The notes below the pieces were generated by a model. It searched no databases. It saw only the letters and a list, made by a program, of their open reading frames with translations, and was not told where the DNA came from. The position numbers were made by a program, and so were the translations under genes. A stretch of 64,000 nucleotides of DNA from Novipirellula aureliae (GTDB taxonomy: Bacteria; Planctomycetota; Planctomycetia; Pirellulales; Pirellulaceae), in NCBI RefSeq assembly GCF_007860185.1, contig NZ_SJPY01000007.1:372001-436000 (forward strand). The letters run 5' to 3'. This document shows positions 7,752 through 17,139 of the stretch, in pieces; position 1 is the first letter of the stretch; each line of letters starts with the position of its first letter.

Positions 7752-8444
7752 TTGCTGTTCCATTCAAGAGGCCCGAGTTTGCCAGAGAATACTGATTTTT
7801 TATCGTGGCGACGGCTAGCAACGGTGGCGATGATTCTGTTGGGGCTTGGGCTGGTGTTCTATTTTGGAAATCGGACGGTTGAGTCGTACCGACAGGTACG
7901 GTTCATCCAAGAACAAGGCTTTGATAGCGGTGACGCTGATCTGGACGCAATTCGACCGTGGATGACGATCCACTTCGTTGCTGCGGCTTATGCGGTGCCG
8001 AAGGAGTATATCTACGCCGAGTTGGGAATTGATCCTGATCGCAACCGACGCGATATTGATCTTCGACGTTTGAATGACGATTTGAAGTTGGGACATTCCT
8101 CACCGCGATCCGAACTTCCGTTGATAAAACGTCTTCGCAATATCATCCTCGACTATCGTGCCGATCCTGTCGCGACAGGCCTCAGCGAACTGCGTGATTG
8201 GATGACGTTGGAGTATGTTGCCAACAGTACAGGAATACCCGCATCAACGATTGTCGATGACCTTGGCTTGGATGACCGGGCACGCGAGCTATCGGCCCCG
8301 AACGGTTCCGATCGAAAGATCGAGGTCAACGTCCATCGGCCGCTGTTCGATTTAGCTCGTGATTTGCACTACCCGGGTGGACCGGGTGGGTTAGGTGAAG
8401 CGATCGAGCGTGTGATTGCAGAACGATCGGTGGAACCACAATGA
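7752..8444 (+). CDS. Membrane-anchored protein with two WMT-type repeats, coupled to a DedA-like gene
   Basis: 230 residues if the TTG at 7752 is used; in-frame GTG (7824) and ATG (7830) are alternatives, but they would begin within the membrane segment. One N-terminal helix (VAMILLGLGLVFYFG) is followed by two copies of a ~35-residue module: IRPWMTIHFVAAAYAVP...ELGID and LRDWMTLEYVANSTGIP...DLGLD. Each module looks like a small helical bundle with HTH-like spacing. I know no function. The stop overlaps the next start by ATGA, so the two proteins are translated together and probably act together at the membrane. Confidence 0.7.
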   Translation: MLFHSRGPSLPENTDFLSWRRLATVAMILLGLGLVFYFGNRTVESYRQVRFIQEQGFDSGDADLDAIRPWMTIHFVAAAYAVPKEYIYAELGIDPDRNRRDIDLRRLNDDLKLGHSSPRSELPLIKRLRNIILDYRADPVATGLSELRDWMTLEYVANSTGIPASTIVDDLGLDDRARELSAPNGSDRKIEVNVHRPLFDLARDLHYPGGPGGLGEAIERVIAERSVEPQ

Positions 8445-9034
8445 GCTTCTCACCCGCCGAACTGAATGAGCATGTCCTCACCTGGATTGTCGCGTATGGG
8501 CCACCATTTTTGGGAGCGACACTGTTTCTGTGCGCCGTGGGTGTGCCGCTTCCAGGTACGATTTTCGTTATCGCTGGAGGTGCATTCATGCGACAAGGGG
8601 TGATGGATGTCACTTGGACGCCCATTGAAGCGTTCGCCGGTGCGGTACTCGGCGACTTGACGTCCTATGGGATGGGACGATCGATGCGCGTGAGAATTCA
8701 GCGACGCTTCAGCGATAGCCCAAAATGGAAACGTGCTGAATCGACCTTTCAAAAACGCGGCGGAGTGGCAATCTACCTAACGCGATGGCTGCTAACGCCG
8801 CTCGCGGTTCCGACCAATCTTTTGGCCGGAAGCGGCGGCTACTCGCTGAAACGGTTCATCGCCTTTGATATCGCCGGCGAACTGACGTGGCTTCTAGTCT
8901 TTGGTGGACTCGGCTACGGATTCGGCAGCCAATGGGAAGCGATCAGTGATTTGAGTCGCGACTTCACGGGCCTTTTTGTCGGCATCGCAATCTGCATCGC
9001 AGGCGTTTATTTATTGGCTCGCATGCGCAAGTGA
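8441..9034 (+). CDS. DedA / VTT-domain membrane protein
   Basis: 197-residue integral membrane protein of the DedA (SNARE-associated, VTT) family, implicated in lipid scrambling and flippase functions in other bacteria. It shows the re-entrant segment GVPLPGTIFVIAGGAFM, the family stretch FAGAVLGDLTSYGMGR, and the conserved region TRWLLTPLAVPTNLLAGSGGY with its arginine and proline. Four to five hydrophobic segments are visible, the last near the C-terminus. Its start overlaps the preceding gene by 4 nt. Confidence 0.85.
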   Translation: MSFSPAELNEHVLTWIVAYGPPFLGATLFLCAVGVPLPGTIFVIAGGAFMRQGVMDVTWTPIEAFAGAVLGDLTSYGMGRSMRVRIQRRFSDSPKWKRAESTFQKRGGVAIYLTRWLLTPLAVPTNLLAGSGGYSLKRFIAFDIAGELTWLLVFGGLGYGFGSQWEAISDLSRDFTGLFVGIAICIAGVYLLARMRK

Positions 9035-9263
9035 TTCATTCATTGCTTTACGGTTCGGCATGATACTTGATCGACGCAACCCCCGTTCACGGGTAGCGAC
9101 AATGAGTTGTGCGATGGTCCCGTCGCATTCGCGACGATAACGCTCGAGACCGTTTCCTGAAAAACGACTGGGGCACCCCCCACTGCGAGAAAGAATCTGC
9201 TAGGATTTGAGTCGTTGAAAGATACGACTTTTGGGTTCCCTTCGTCACATAGGATGCACTTTC

Positions 9264-10880
9264 ATGAACGCCAGATTCACGATGCAACTTCGAGCCGCAG
9301 CGATGGTGCTTTGTCTCACGGGCACTTTCACCTCGCCATTGTATGGCCAAGAAAAGATCGGTAGTGATTACATTCCTAGCGATGCCATGTTGACGGCCGT
9401 CTTCAGTGTTCGTGAAACGATGAAGAGCCCGATTGTCGAAATGTATCCGGTCGAAATCGTCGAAGCGATGGGGAAAGAGAACATCGGGGTTCTACCCAGC
9501 GAAGTCGATCGCGTCAAAGTCATCGTCGGAGTTCCTGGACCAACACCTCCCATGGTGGCTGTGGTGTTCTCCTTGAATCGCGACCTTGCACTCGGCGACT
9601 TGAAGGAAGGATTGATCGATATGGAGGACGCCATCGATATCGATTCAAAGCCGTGTTACCCGCTCGTGGCATCGCCCGACATGATCGTCCACCTCAAGGA
9701 CTCTCGCACGGTGATCCTGGCTAGTGCGAATTATATGGAGTCGGTATTGGACGCGGGTGAAACCGGATCTACCGATGGAGTCCTTGCACAACTATCCGGT
9801 GCAACTCCGCATCGTGGCAATCTATCGGTGCTGTTAGCGGTCGAACCGGTACGTCCGATGGTGAACGGTTTTATCCAGTTTCAGTCTCAGCAAATTCCAC
9901 CCGAGTTTCGCGACCTTACGAAAATACCCGATCTGCTTGACGCGACACTGATCCAGTTGGACCTTGAGGATAGTGAAGCAGGTTTTCGGGTTGTCATGTT
10001 AGCTCGCGATGAGGAATCGAGCGACGAGCTGTTAGCGATTGCCGAAAAATCGATTGAACGGGGGCGGCAAATGGGAGTCGCTGCGATGACCGAAGACATG
10101 CAAGGCGATGATGCGGTTACACAAGCATCGCGCCAATACGTTGATCGCATGGCCGACCAAATTACAAGTATTCTAAAACCGATCAAACAAGGTCGCAGAC
10201 TGACCATTCAAACATCGTCGCAGTACGGAGTTGCCACTCAAGGAATCCTGGTTGGGCTTCTATTGCCCGCGGTCCAAGCCGCTCGCGAAGCTGCTAGGCG
10301 AATGTCATCTTCGAATAACATGAAACAATTCGGGTTGGCATTTCACAATTACCACGCCGCTTATGGTCGCCTACCCGGAACCATCCATAGCGAGTCGGGT
10401 GAACCGTTACTGAGTTGGCGGGTTCAGATTTTGCCATTCATCGAACAGCAACCGTTGTATTCCCGATTCCATTTGGACGAACCGTGGGACAGTGAGCACA
10501 ACCGCCAACTGATCTCGCAAATGCCTGAAATCTATGTAGACCCTCGCTTGACATTGGAACCAGGACAAACCGTTTACCAAACGCCCGTTGGCGAGAATAC
10601 GATCGCTAATCCTGGAGAAACGACGCGATTTCGCGAGATCTTAGATGGATTGTCATACACGATCATGATTGTCGAAACGAACGCAGAAAACGCAGTCGTT
10701 TGGACCAAGCCTAGCGACATTGAAATCGACTTGAATGATCCAACGGCATTCATGCGTGGACGACCGGGTGTGCATGCGACGTTGGGGGATGGAGCCGTAA
10801 AGTTCCTGACCGAAAACATTGACCCCGAAACGTTCAAGGCACTGCTAACCAAATCAGGCAAAGAGCCAGTGCAGTTTTAG
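9264..10880 (+). CDS. DUF1559-containing secreted protein
   Basis: 538 residues. The signal peptide ([16 protein letters not shown]) is followed by a ~300-residue unknown region and then a C-terminal DUF1559 domain: [31 protein letters not shown] and, near the end, [17 protein letters not shown], the H-x-DG motif. Unlike classical members it lacks the N-terminal prepilin GFTLVE, so the domain has been attached to a periplasmic protein. The start was moved from TTG 9231 to the ATG that heads the signal peptide. Function is unknown; DUF1559 is greatly expanded in planctomycetes. Confidence 0.8.
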   Translation: MNARFTMQLRAAAMVLCLTGTFTSPLYGQEKIGSDYIPSDAMLTAVFSVRETMKSPIVEMYPVEIVEAMGKENIGVLPSEVDRVKVIVGVPGPTPPMVAVVFSLNRDLALGDLKEGLIDMEDAIDIDSKPCYPLVASPDMIVHLKDSRTVILASANYMESVLDAGETGSTDGVLAQLSGATPHRGNLSVLLAVEPVRPMVNGFIQFQSQQIPPEFRDLTKIPDLLDATLIQLDLEDSEAGFRVVMLARDEESSDELLAIAEKSIERGRQMGVAAMTEDMQGDDAVTQASRQYVDRMADQITSILKPIKQGRRLTIQTSSQYGVATQGILVGLLLPAVQAAREAARRMSSSNNMKQFGLAFHNYHAAYGRLPGTIHSESGEPLLSWRVQILPFIEQQPLYSRFHLDEPWDSEHNRQLISQMPEIYVDPRLTLEPGQTVYQTPVGENTIANPGETTRFREILDGLSYTIMIVETNAENAVVWTKPSDIEIDLNDPTAFMRGRPGVHATLGDGAVKFLTENIDPETFKALLTKSGKEPVQF

Positions 10881-10904
10881 GACGGATAACGAAGTTTCAG
10901 AGAG

Positions 10905-12902
10905 CTACATACGTGGCACGACGTTGATTCCAAGTAGATTCAATCCCAGCCGTAAACAGCGGCCGGTCAAGGCGACGAGTGCCAAACGCAGTGACGCAAT
11001 CGCTTCGCTTTCCGCTTTTAAGACGTGACAATTGTCATTAAACACGGCATAGGCTTTTGCCGTTTCGTACAAGTAGTCAACCAACGCGTTGGGAGCGTAA
11101 TCTTGATACACCGTGGCGAGCGATTCTTCCATTCTTAACAAACAAATCGCCAAGGCTCTTTCGGCAGGGTGAGAGAATGAGTCGACCGATTCGGCAATCG
11201 ATACCACCTCCTCCTCGGATGTTTCTGCACGCCGTAAAATCCCTTGAGTCCGAGCGTAGGAATACTGGACGTAAGCCGACGTATTTCCTTCAAGTGCAAC
11301 CATTTTGTCAAGACTAAAACGGTAATCGCTCGTCCGATGATGCGATAAGTCGGCGTACTTGATCGCTCCGATTCCGACGACATTGGCTACCTCATCCTGC
11401 TCCGTTTCGTTCATCGGCGGATCGAGTTTGGTGATGCGATCGGGGTCACAGACGACTTCACGGGCGCGAGCGATGGCGTCTTGGAGCAAGCCTTCGAGGC
11501 CGATCAGCGTGCCGCTTCGCGTTTTCATCGGGCGACCATCTTCGCCGAGCACGGTACCGAAATTGACGTGTACCATTTTGACGTCTTGCATCCCGATCTG
11601 CTTAGCGACCGCGAACAATTTGTCGAAATGCTCGCCTTGTCGGGAGTCGACAACATACAAAATCTCGTCGGGGCTAAATTGCTCTCGGCGGTAAGCGAGC
11701 GTTGCCAAATCGGTCGTTGCATACAAGAACGCACCATCCTTTTTTCGGACGATCATGGGTGCATCAAATCCGTCCAAAAAGACGCACACGGCACCTTCGC
11801 TATCGCGAGCCAACCCGCGTGCTTCCAAGTCCTCGACCACTCCAGCCAACATCGGATGATAAAAACTTTCACCGAGTGTATGGTCGAACGTGACATTGAG
11901 TGCGTCGTAGATGCGATTGATCTCGTCTTTGCAATGTGGCAAGAATTGCTCCCACAACTGCAAGTTTTGAGCGTCGCCCTGGTGCAGTTTGACCGTTTCT
12001 TCGAGGACAGCCGTATCGACATCGCAATGTTGTTTCGCTTTCGCGGACATTTCCGCGTCTCGGTCGACTGCGGCGATCTTCTCTTCCGCTTCAGTAAGCT
12101 GCGACTCCGCCGCTTTGACCCTCCCCTTCGCACTCTCGACACGCTTTTTAGCCTTTTTCGCATCCTTCGGGGCAGCAACCGCATCGGCTGCTGTACAAGC
12201 CGATGCGACGTCCGATTTGGCTTGTTCGATCGCCGCTTTTAATTTCGCAATCGATTTCTTAGCCTTTTGATACTCGATCAGTTGATTGACCAATCGATAA
12301 AGCTTGGCCAATTCGGGCACTGGGTTCTTGGCGACTTGATCTGGGTCACCAAAGTGTTTGTAGCCGTAGATGATGATGCCAAACTGAGTGCCCCAATCGC
12401 CTAGATGATTGTCGGTGATTGTTTCGTGCCCGAGGAATTTTAAGATGCGGGCGAGTGCATCACCGATCACCGTGCTACGGATATGCCCCACGTGCATCGG
12501 CTTGGCGACGTTAGGCGAAGAGAAGTCGACAATGATCTTCTTTGTCTCGGTCGCTTTACGGATCAAACAACGCTCGTCGCCGAGCATCCGTCGAAGCTTA
12601 TCAAGCAAAAACCGATCTCGAAGCTTCAAGTTGATAAAACCGGGACCTGCTATTTCGACTGGTTCGCAGAGGTCGTCGACCGCAAGTTTTTCGACGATCT
12701 GAGCAGCCAAGTCACGAGGATTGCCGCCGCCGATTTGTTTCGACAATGGCATCGCACAATTGGCTTGATAGTCGCCAAACTTCGGGTCATTGGTCGATCG
12801 GATCATCGACGCATAGGATTGCAAATCGTCGATCGATTGAGTGTTTGGTAGTGAGTCAAGAGCGACCAAGAAGCGGTGGCTAAGCAGTTGAGGAAGGTGC
12901 AT
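10905..12902 (-). CDS. argS: Arginyl-tRNA synthetase with a coiled-coil insertion
   Basis: 665 residues, class I aminoacyl-tRNA synthetase that charges tRNA-Arg. The HIGH motif is HVGH at 137-140 (SPNVAKPMHVGHIRST); the KMSKS position reads MKTRSG, which is usual for many ArgS. The N-terminal Add-1 domain and the C-terminal anticodon domain (YVQYSYARTQGILRR onward) are complete. Residues about 211-300 form an Ala/Lys/Glu-rich helical insertion (AKKAKKRVESAKGRVKAAES) predicted as coiled coil, which accounts for most of the ~85 residues beyond the E. coli length. It stands alone. Confidence 0.96.
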   Translation of the reverse strand: MHLPQLLSHRFLVALDSLPNTQSIDDLQSYASMIRSTNDPKFGDYQANCAMPLSKQIGGGNPRDLAAQIVEKLAVDDLCEPVEIAGPGFINLKLRDRFLLDKLRRMLGDERCLIRKATETKKIIVDFSSPNVAKPMHVGHIRSTVIGDALARILKFLGHETITDNHLGDWGTQFGIIIYGYKHFGDPDQVAKNPVPELAKLYRLVNQLIEYQKAKKSIAKLKAAIEQAKSDVASACTAADAVAAPKDAKKAKKRVESAKGRVKAAESQLTEAEEKIAAVDRDAEMSAKAKQHCDVDTAVLEETVKLHQGDAQNLQLWEQFLPHCKDEINRIYDALNVTFDHTLGESFYHPMLAGVVEDLEARGLARDSEGAVCVFLDGFDAPMIVRKKDGAFLYATTDLATLAYRREQFSPDEILYVVDSRQGEHFDKLFAVAKQIGMQDVKMVHVNFGTVLGEDGRPMKTRSGTLIGLEGLLQDAIARAREVVCDPDRITKLDPPMNETEQDEVANVVGIGAIKYADLSHHRTSDYRFSLDKMVALEGNTSAYVQYSYARTQGILRRAETSEEEVVSIAESVDSFSHPAERALAICLLRMEESLATVYQDYAPNALVDYLYETAKAYAVFNDNCHVLKAESEAIASLRLALVALTGRCLRLGLNLLGINVVPRM

Positions 12903-12954
12903 CGTGCAAGGGGTTGGTTAGGGAGATTTGAATCATTTGGTAAGCCGTTTTGGC

Positions 12955-13082
12955 GCTAGCGGGCTGTCGATTTAATCGGTTTGACTCGACTTATTGTTTA
13001 ACGACAAGCCATAGGCGACCGCTTACGGAAAAGCTGACGCCTTCGGCTAAGCGTTAAACGATTAAATCGACAGCCCGCTAGC
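12955..13082. repeat. Palindromic ~120-bp element, copy 1
   Basis: Perfect 24-nt inverted ends at 12955-12978 and 13059-13082 (core GGGCTGTCGATTTAATCG), with nested inner pairs (GTTTAACG/CGTTAAAC and CGCTTA/TAAGCG). The interior matches the copies at 57053-57170 and 59607-59726. It has no coding capacity. Confidence 0.88.
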
Positions 13083-13371
13083 CATGGGCCGTTCGAAACG
13101 AGGTGTTGAGATGTCGTCTTGTTTCGTTGGTTTCGTTGGTTTCGTCGATTTCTTGGCATTGTATTCAGCCGTAAGCCGTAATAAGTCACGAAGCGACGTC
13201 CGAGAGCAGCCCGGGACGTCAGTTGGGGGGGAGTGCCTCCTGCCGCTGCTTTGCGACGGGTAAACGAAAACAGAAACGGCACAAATTCACCCCACAAGCC
13301 AAAATTCTGAACCGCTCAACCCCAGCCACAATTTCACCACCCAAGAACCGGGGCTATCCCCCGAACGGGCA
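13083..13371. other. Non-coding spacer
   Basis: No gene is supported. It contains a short TTTCGTTGG tandem near 13116-13140 and an interrupted GACGTCC inverted pair around 13195-13220. Confidence 0.4.
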
Positions 13372-13875
13372 CTATCCCTCGACACCCTTCACCCCGAGTT
13401 CATCAAGGGGGATCCGTTTGCCGTCGGCCCACAAGGTCTCTAAGTCGTAGTACTCGCGAGTGTCTTCGTCGAACAAATGAACCACGACGCTGCCGTAATC
13501 GAGCACGATCCAGCGGCTTTCTTGGTAGCCTTCGATGCCCATTCGGCGATCACCCATTTCTTTTTCCAAAACATCGTCGATCTGTTCGCTGATCGCATGC
13601 AATTGCCGGCGGCTCGAACCGGTTGCCAAGACAAACAGGTCAAACTCTGCGGTCTGGCCACAAATGTCCAACACCATCACATCTTCCCCCTTATTGTCGA
13701 GGGCGACCTGCGCGGCAGCAGCAGCCAATTTGCGGCTGTATTCGGTACCTTGATGCCGGATCGCACGGCTAGCGGTCACCATCGGATCCTTTACCGCAGC
13801 GGGTTTGGGAGTATCTGGCTTGGTTTCAGCAGCGGTCGATGGAGACATATCTTGCTCGTTGGTTTGTTCAGTCAT
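13372..13875 (-). CDS. rsfS: Ribosomal silencing factor RsfS
   Basis: 167 residues. RsfS binds uL14 of the large subunit and blocks subunit joining when nutrients are scarce. The conserved core is present: VMVLDICGQTAEFDLFVLAT, SSRRQLHAI and GYQESRWIVLDYGSVVVHLF followed by REYYDLETLW. An N-terminal tail of about 40 residues rich in Thr/Pro/Ala is extra compared with the ~105-residue E. coli protein. It ends a block of minus-strand genes 38 nt after the isochorismatase gene. Confidence 0.93.
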   Translation of the reverse strand: MTEQTNEQDMSPSTAAETKPDTPKPAAVKDPMVTASRAIRHQGTEYSRKLAAAAAQVALDNKGEDVMVLDICGQTAEFDLFVLATGSSRRQLHAISEQIDDVLEKEMGDRRMGIEGYQESRWIVLDYGSVVVHLFDEDTREYYDLETLWADGKRIPLDELGVKGVEG

Positions 13876-13913
13876 ATAGACAGTTTACTCGATTTATAAA
13901 GACTGTCACGCCC

Positions 13914-14477
13914 TTAAAAATCCTTAATCATTCGGCTGATCGCTTTGAATTCAGGATGCTCCGCCGAACCGAGCCATTCAAACAGCAGCGATTCTGCGGA
14001 AATGACCGTCGCCCCGGCCATTGTCATTCGCTCAATCGCAATTTTCTCGTCCAATTCGCCGCGTGATGCGATCGCGTCGGCGACGACAAAAACGTAAAAA
14101 CCTTCTGCAATCAGATCGAAAACCGTTTGCAGAACACAGACGTGCGCCTCAATGCCACAAACGACAATTTGGTCGCGTGCTTGGTTCGCCCACCGGTCGA
14201 TCGCTTTGCGACAAACCGCAGAGCTGAACGCTAGTTTTTCTTCGGGCACCTCCGTCAACTCACCAATCCGTGGAACCAATTGGCCAAGACCTTTGGGATA
14301 CTGAACGGTTGCGGCGAAGGGAACTTCCAATCGCTTCGCCGCTTCGATCAATCGGCGAGTCTGCTTCACAACCGCTTCGCCGGCTGGAATCACTGGCACA
14401 AGCTTTTCTTGCAAATCGACGATCAACAAGCCACATCGAGCCGCGGAGACTCGCAGAGGTGATTCGATGTGTGGCAT
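13914..14477 (-). CDS. Isochorismatase-family cysteine hydrolase
   Basis: 187 residues with the family triad Asp21 (IVDLQEKL), Lys81 (PEEKLAFS) and Cys114 (CGIEAHVCVLQT) plus the cis-peptide region before the Cys. It resembles the YcaC/ISOC1-like group more than siderophore isochorismatases, so the true substrate is open. The ATG overlaps the stop of the FmdB gene (TAATG), which implies translational coupling. Confidence 0.85.
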   Translation of the reverse strand: MPHIESPLRVSAARCGLLIVDLQEKLVPVIPAGEAVVKQTRRLIEAAKRLEVPFAATVQYPKGLGQLVPRIGELTEVPEEKLAFSSAVCRKAIDRWANQARDQIVVCGIEAHVCVLQTVFDLIAEGFYVFVVADAIASRGELDEKIAIERMTMAGATVISAESLLFEWLGSAEHPEFKAISRMIKDF

Positions 14478-14812
14478 TAGGATTTGTCCCCGCTTGAAGA
14501 TTTTGGCTTTGTCTCCGCTTTGGCGGGCGACTTTGTTTCGGAAGCTTTCGATTCCGTCTTCTTTGAATCCCCGCCCTTCGACTCACTGGCCGATTTCTTA
14601 TCCGCCTTCGCTGCTTTTTTGTAGCCCTCGCTGCGATAATCGGTTTGATAAAATCCACTGCCCTTGAACATGATCGCGGCACCGGTGCCGAACAATCGTT
14701 TCAGTTTGTTTTTACCACAGGCAGGACACTTTTTTAGGACAGGATCATTGATCCCCTGAAAAAGTTCCATCGCATGGTTGCACGCTTCGCACTCGTAATC
14801 GTAAGTTGGCAT
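14477..14812 (-). CDS. FmdB-type zinc ribbon protein
   Basis: 111 residues. It opens MPTYDYEC and has paired CxxC motifs (CEAC and CPAC) forming a zinc ribbon, then a region with GSGFYQTDYRS, and a Lys/Ser/Glu-rich low-complexity tail from about residue 65. FmdB family proteins are presumed regulators; function here is unknown. A longer frame begins at 14875, but homologues start at this ATG. It is coupled to the isochorismatase gene. Confidence 0.85.
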   Translation of the reverse strand: MPTYDYECEACNHAMELFQGINDPVLKKCPACGKNKLKRLFGTGAAIMFKGSGFYQTDYRSEGYKKAAKADKKSASESKGGDSKKTESKASETKSPAKAETKPKSSSGDKS

Positions 14813-15165
14813 GGCTTTGCCTCGAGGAATAAAAAGGACAGGAATGTGGTTGGAGTCAGGCGTTCGCCGATTCACGCCAGGGCTTTGTCAGGACTTGATT
14901 TTTAGGCTTGGCAAAACAGTGGCTGGGGCATTTTGCCCCCATAAGCTGCGGCTGGAAGCCACAGCCACCAAAGATTCTTGCCCTCATTCTTCGTTGTGAC
15001 AAAGCACGAGTTGGAATCGAGGCTTTTGCCTAGCGTCTGGGGACACAATGGTAGGAGGCTCGCGCCTCCCCAAGTACCGTAGAGGAGGCAGGAGCCTCCT
15101 GTCTTCACGCAACAAGGCAGGAGCCTTGTGACGAGTGGATTCCGAAAATCTTGCTTCGGGTAATC
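14813..15165. repeat. Repeat-rich spacer: dispersed repeat C copy 1 and three small hairpins
   Basis: 14903-15010 matches 59739-59860 and, inverted and shortened, 38775-38833 (shared blocks GGCTGGGGCATTTTGC, GCGGCTGGAAGCC and CCCTCATTCT). Next come three hairpins: 15054-15069 (GGAGGC/GCCTCC), 15083-15100 (AGGAGGC, loop AGGA, GCCTCCT) and 15112-15129 (ACAAGGC, loop AGGA, GCCTTGT). No gene is present. Confidence 0.7.
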
Positions 15166-15768
15166 TTAGGATCCGCTGCTGACCACCACTTGGCTCGGCC
15201 GTATGACACGATCGTGTAGCTGGTAACCAACGGATGCAACATGCGAAATGGCACCTTCGGGGAACTCGTCACTCGGCATTTGCGAAATCGCTTCATGAAC
15301 GTTGGGATCGAATGTTTCCCCTTCGGTCGGGATGGGATGAACGTTGTACTTCGCCAACGTATCGTCCCATTGCTTAATCACCATCGCAACACCATCGAGG
15401 AGCCCTTGGAGATCGCTCGTCTTTTGAGCCGCTTCGGTCGCCCGGTTCAAGTTGTCACGCACGGCAAGCAAATCGTTGATCAAGGGCAGTGATGCGAAAC
15501 GCATTTGATCTTCGAAGTCCTTGCGCAAACGTTTGCGAAAATTTTCCGCTTCCGCTTGAGCTTGTAACACGCGTTTCTCAGCGGACTCCGACGACGCTCT
15601 TAGTCGCTCGATCTCTTCATCTCGCGTTTCGCCATGCACCGCATCCTTCGCCGCTTGATCGTCAGCTAACGAGTCCTTGTCAGTGTCCGAATCAAAATGC
15701 TCGCCTGAAGGCTCAGGTAAATCATCGTGCTGAAAGGTTTCCGGTTCGTTATTTTGGTTGTCATTCAT
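15166..15768 (-). CDS. grpE: Nucleotide exchange factor GrpE
   Basis: 200 residues. GrpE releases ADP from DnaK. The acidic N-terminal ~55 residues are disordered; then comes the long dimerisation helix (EEIERLRASSESAEKRVLQA and AENFRKRLRKDFE) and the C-terminal beta domain with FDPNVHEAISQMP and YQLHDRVIRPSQV. It is the last chaperone of the cluster, 103 nt after dnaJ; the gap holds a 16-bp inverted repeat. No dnaK is in the window. Confidence 0.95.
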   Translation of the reverse strand: MNDNQNNEPETFQHDDLPEPSGEHFDSDTDKDSLADDQAAKDAVHGETRDEEIERLRASSESAEKRVLQAQAEAENFRKRLRKDFEDQMRFASLPLINDLLAVRDNLNRATEAAQKTSDLQGLLDGVAMVIKQWDDTLAKYNVHPIPTEGETFDPNVHEAISQMPSDEFPEGAISHVASVGYQLHDRVIRPSQVVVSSGS

Positions 15769-15799
15769 TTTTGATTTTCTCTATGTGATCTTTCGTAGC

Positions 15800-15858
15800 A
15801 TAGGCTTCTAGCCTGTTACACCAAGACGAAACGATTTTTTGCCAGGCTAGAAGCCTAT
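15800..15858. repeat. 16-bp inverted repeat between dnaJ and grpE
   Basis: ATAGGCTTCTAGCCTG at 15800-15815 is exactly complementary to CAGGCTAGAAGCCTAT at 15843-15858, with a 27-nt loop that contains a run of six T on the plus strand. On the transcribed minus strand this makes a stable stem between the two cistrons; it could reduce or separate grpE expression, or be a dispersed repeat. Confidence 0.7.
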
Positions 15859-15871
15859 CGCACTTTGACGT

Positions 15872-17020
15872 TTAAGTTTGTGGAGTCTCATCGGGTTCAA
15901 AAAACGTTTTCAGCTTTTCTAAAAAAGTCTTGCGATGAGGTAGTACCGATTCGCGTTCCATTTCCGCTAGTGACCTCAACAATTTTTCTTGATCGGCAGA
16001 CAACTTCTTAGGCACCTCTATGAAAACCTGGACCAACAAATCACCGGGGCGACCACCTCGTGGGTCAGCGATCCCTTCTCCCTTCAAAGTAAACACTTCG
16101 CCCGTCTGCGTTCCTGCCTCAACCCGCAACGTGTTGGGGCCGTCCAACGTCGGGACTTCGATATCTGCACCGAGTGCCGCTTGGGTGTACGAGATCGGTA
16201 GCTGCAAAACGAGATGATTGCCTTCGCGTTTGAACAAAGCGTGAGGCAGGACGGAAATAAAACAATAGCAATCGCCTGGTGGTCCCCCATCGGGACTTGC
16301 TTCGCCCTCGTTTTGGAGTCGCACTCGCATACCATCATCGACTCCAGCGGGAATTTCGACGGTCAACTCCGCCTTCTCTTGCTGCAGCCCCGACCCTTGG
16401 CAATCACCGCATTTCTGACTGATTTGTTGGCCGCTACCGTGGCAATGAGGACAAGCGGTTTGGACCCGTAGGATCCCCGCCGATTGGATCACTTGCCCTT
16501 GTCCGCCGCACGTTGCACAGGTTTCCGGTTGACTACCTGGTGCAGCACCGCTGCCGGAACACGTTCCACAGCGTACCCGCCGACGGAACGAAACCTCTTT
16601 GCTAACCCCACGAGCAGCCTCTTCGAGCGTAAGCGTCACATTGCAGCGGATATCGGCACCTCGCCGTGATCGCCGGCGTCCGCCACCGCGACCACCACCG
16701 CCACCGAACATATTGCCAAACACACCACCGCCGAACAGATCACCAAATGCTTCAAAGATATCTTCGACATCGTTGAATTGATGAGCCGCTCCGTCGACAC
16801 CTGCATGGCCAAATCGGTCATACCGCTCACGTTTCTCTTGGTCGCTTAGAATCTCATACGCTTCGGAAGCTTCTTTAAACTTCGCAACCGCATCTTCGTC
16901 GTTACGGTTTGAGTCGGGATGAAACTTGATCGCCAATTTTCGATAAGCGCGATCGATTTCGCCTTTGCCCGCCGTCCGCGTGACTTGTAAGACTTCGTAG
17001 TAGTCGCGTTTTTCAGCCAT
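15872..17020 (-). CDS. dnaJ: Chaperone DnaJ
   Basis: 382 residues, full-length type I Hsp40. The J-domain carries HPD in KFHPDSNRND (the usual Lys after HPD is Ser). A Gly/Phe/Arg-rich linker follows, then all four zinc-binding motifs (CGTCSGSG, CATCGGQG, CPHCHGSG, CGDCQGSG) and the two substrate-binding beta domains. It co-chaperones DnaK. It lies 119 nt downstream of groEL1 on the same strand and is followed by grpE. Confidence 0.96.
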   Translation of the reverse strand: MAEKRDYYEVLQVTRTAGKGEIDRAYRKLAIKFHPDSNRNDEDAVAKFKEASEAYEILSDQEKRERYDRFGHAGVDGAAHQFNDVEDIFEAFGDLFGGGVFGNMFGGGGGRGGGRRRSRRGADIRCNVTLTLEEAARGVSKEVSFRRRVRCGTCSGSGAAPGSQPETCATCGGQGQVIQSAGILRVQTACPHCHGSGQQISQKCGDCQGSGLQQEKAELTVEIPAGVDDGMRVRLQNEGEASPDGGPPGDCYCFISVLPHALFKREGNHLVLQLPISYTQAALGADIEVPTLDGPNTLRVEAGTQTGEVFTLKGEGIADPRGGRPGDLLVQVFIEVPKKLSADQEKLLRSLAEMERESVLPHRKTFLEKLKTFFEPDETPQT

Positions 17021-17139
17021 GTCGTCTTGAATGGTATTCGGAACCGGATTGTAAAAACGGGTCGCACACCAACGTTTCGATGGCGACGACCCGTTCGATA
17101 ATTACCTTCGAATCTGGGGGGATCCTTCAAAGGAGTCGC

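Noticed and set aside
11481-12242. 253-residue frame opposite argS
   Set aside because: Shadow of the argS coding strand with no independent family match.
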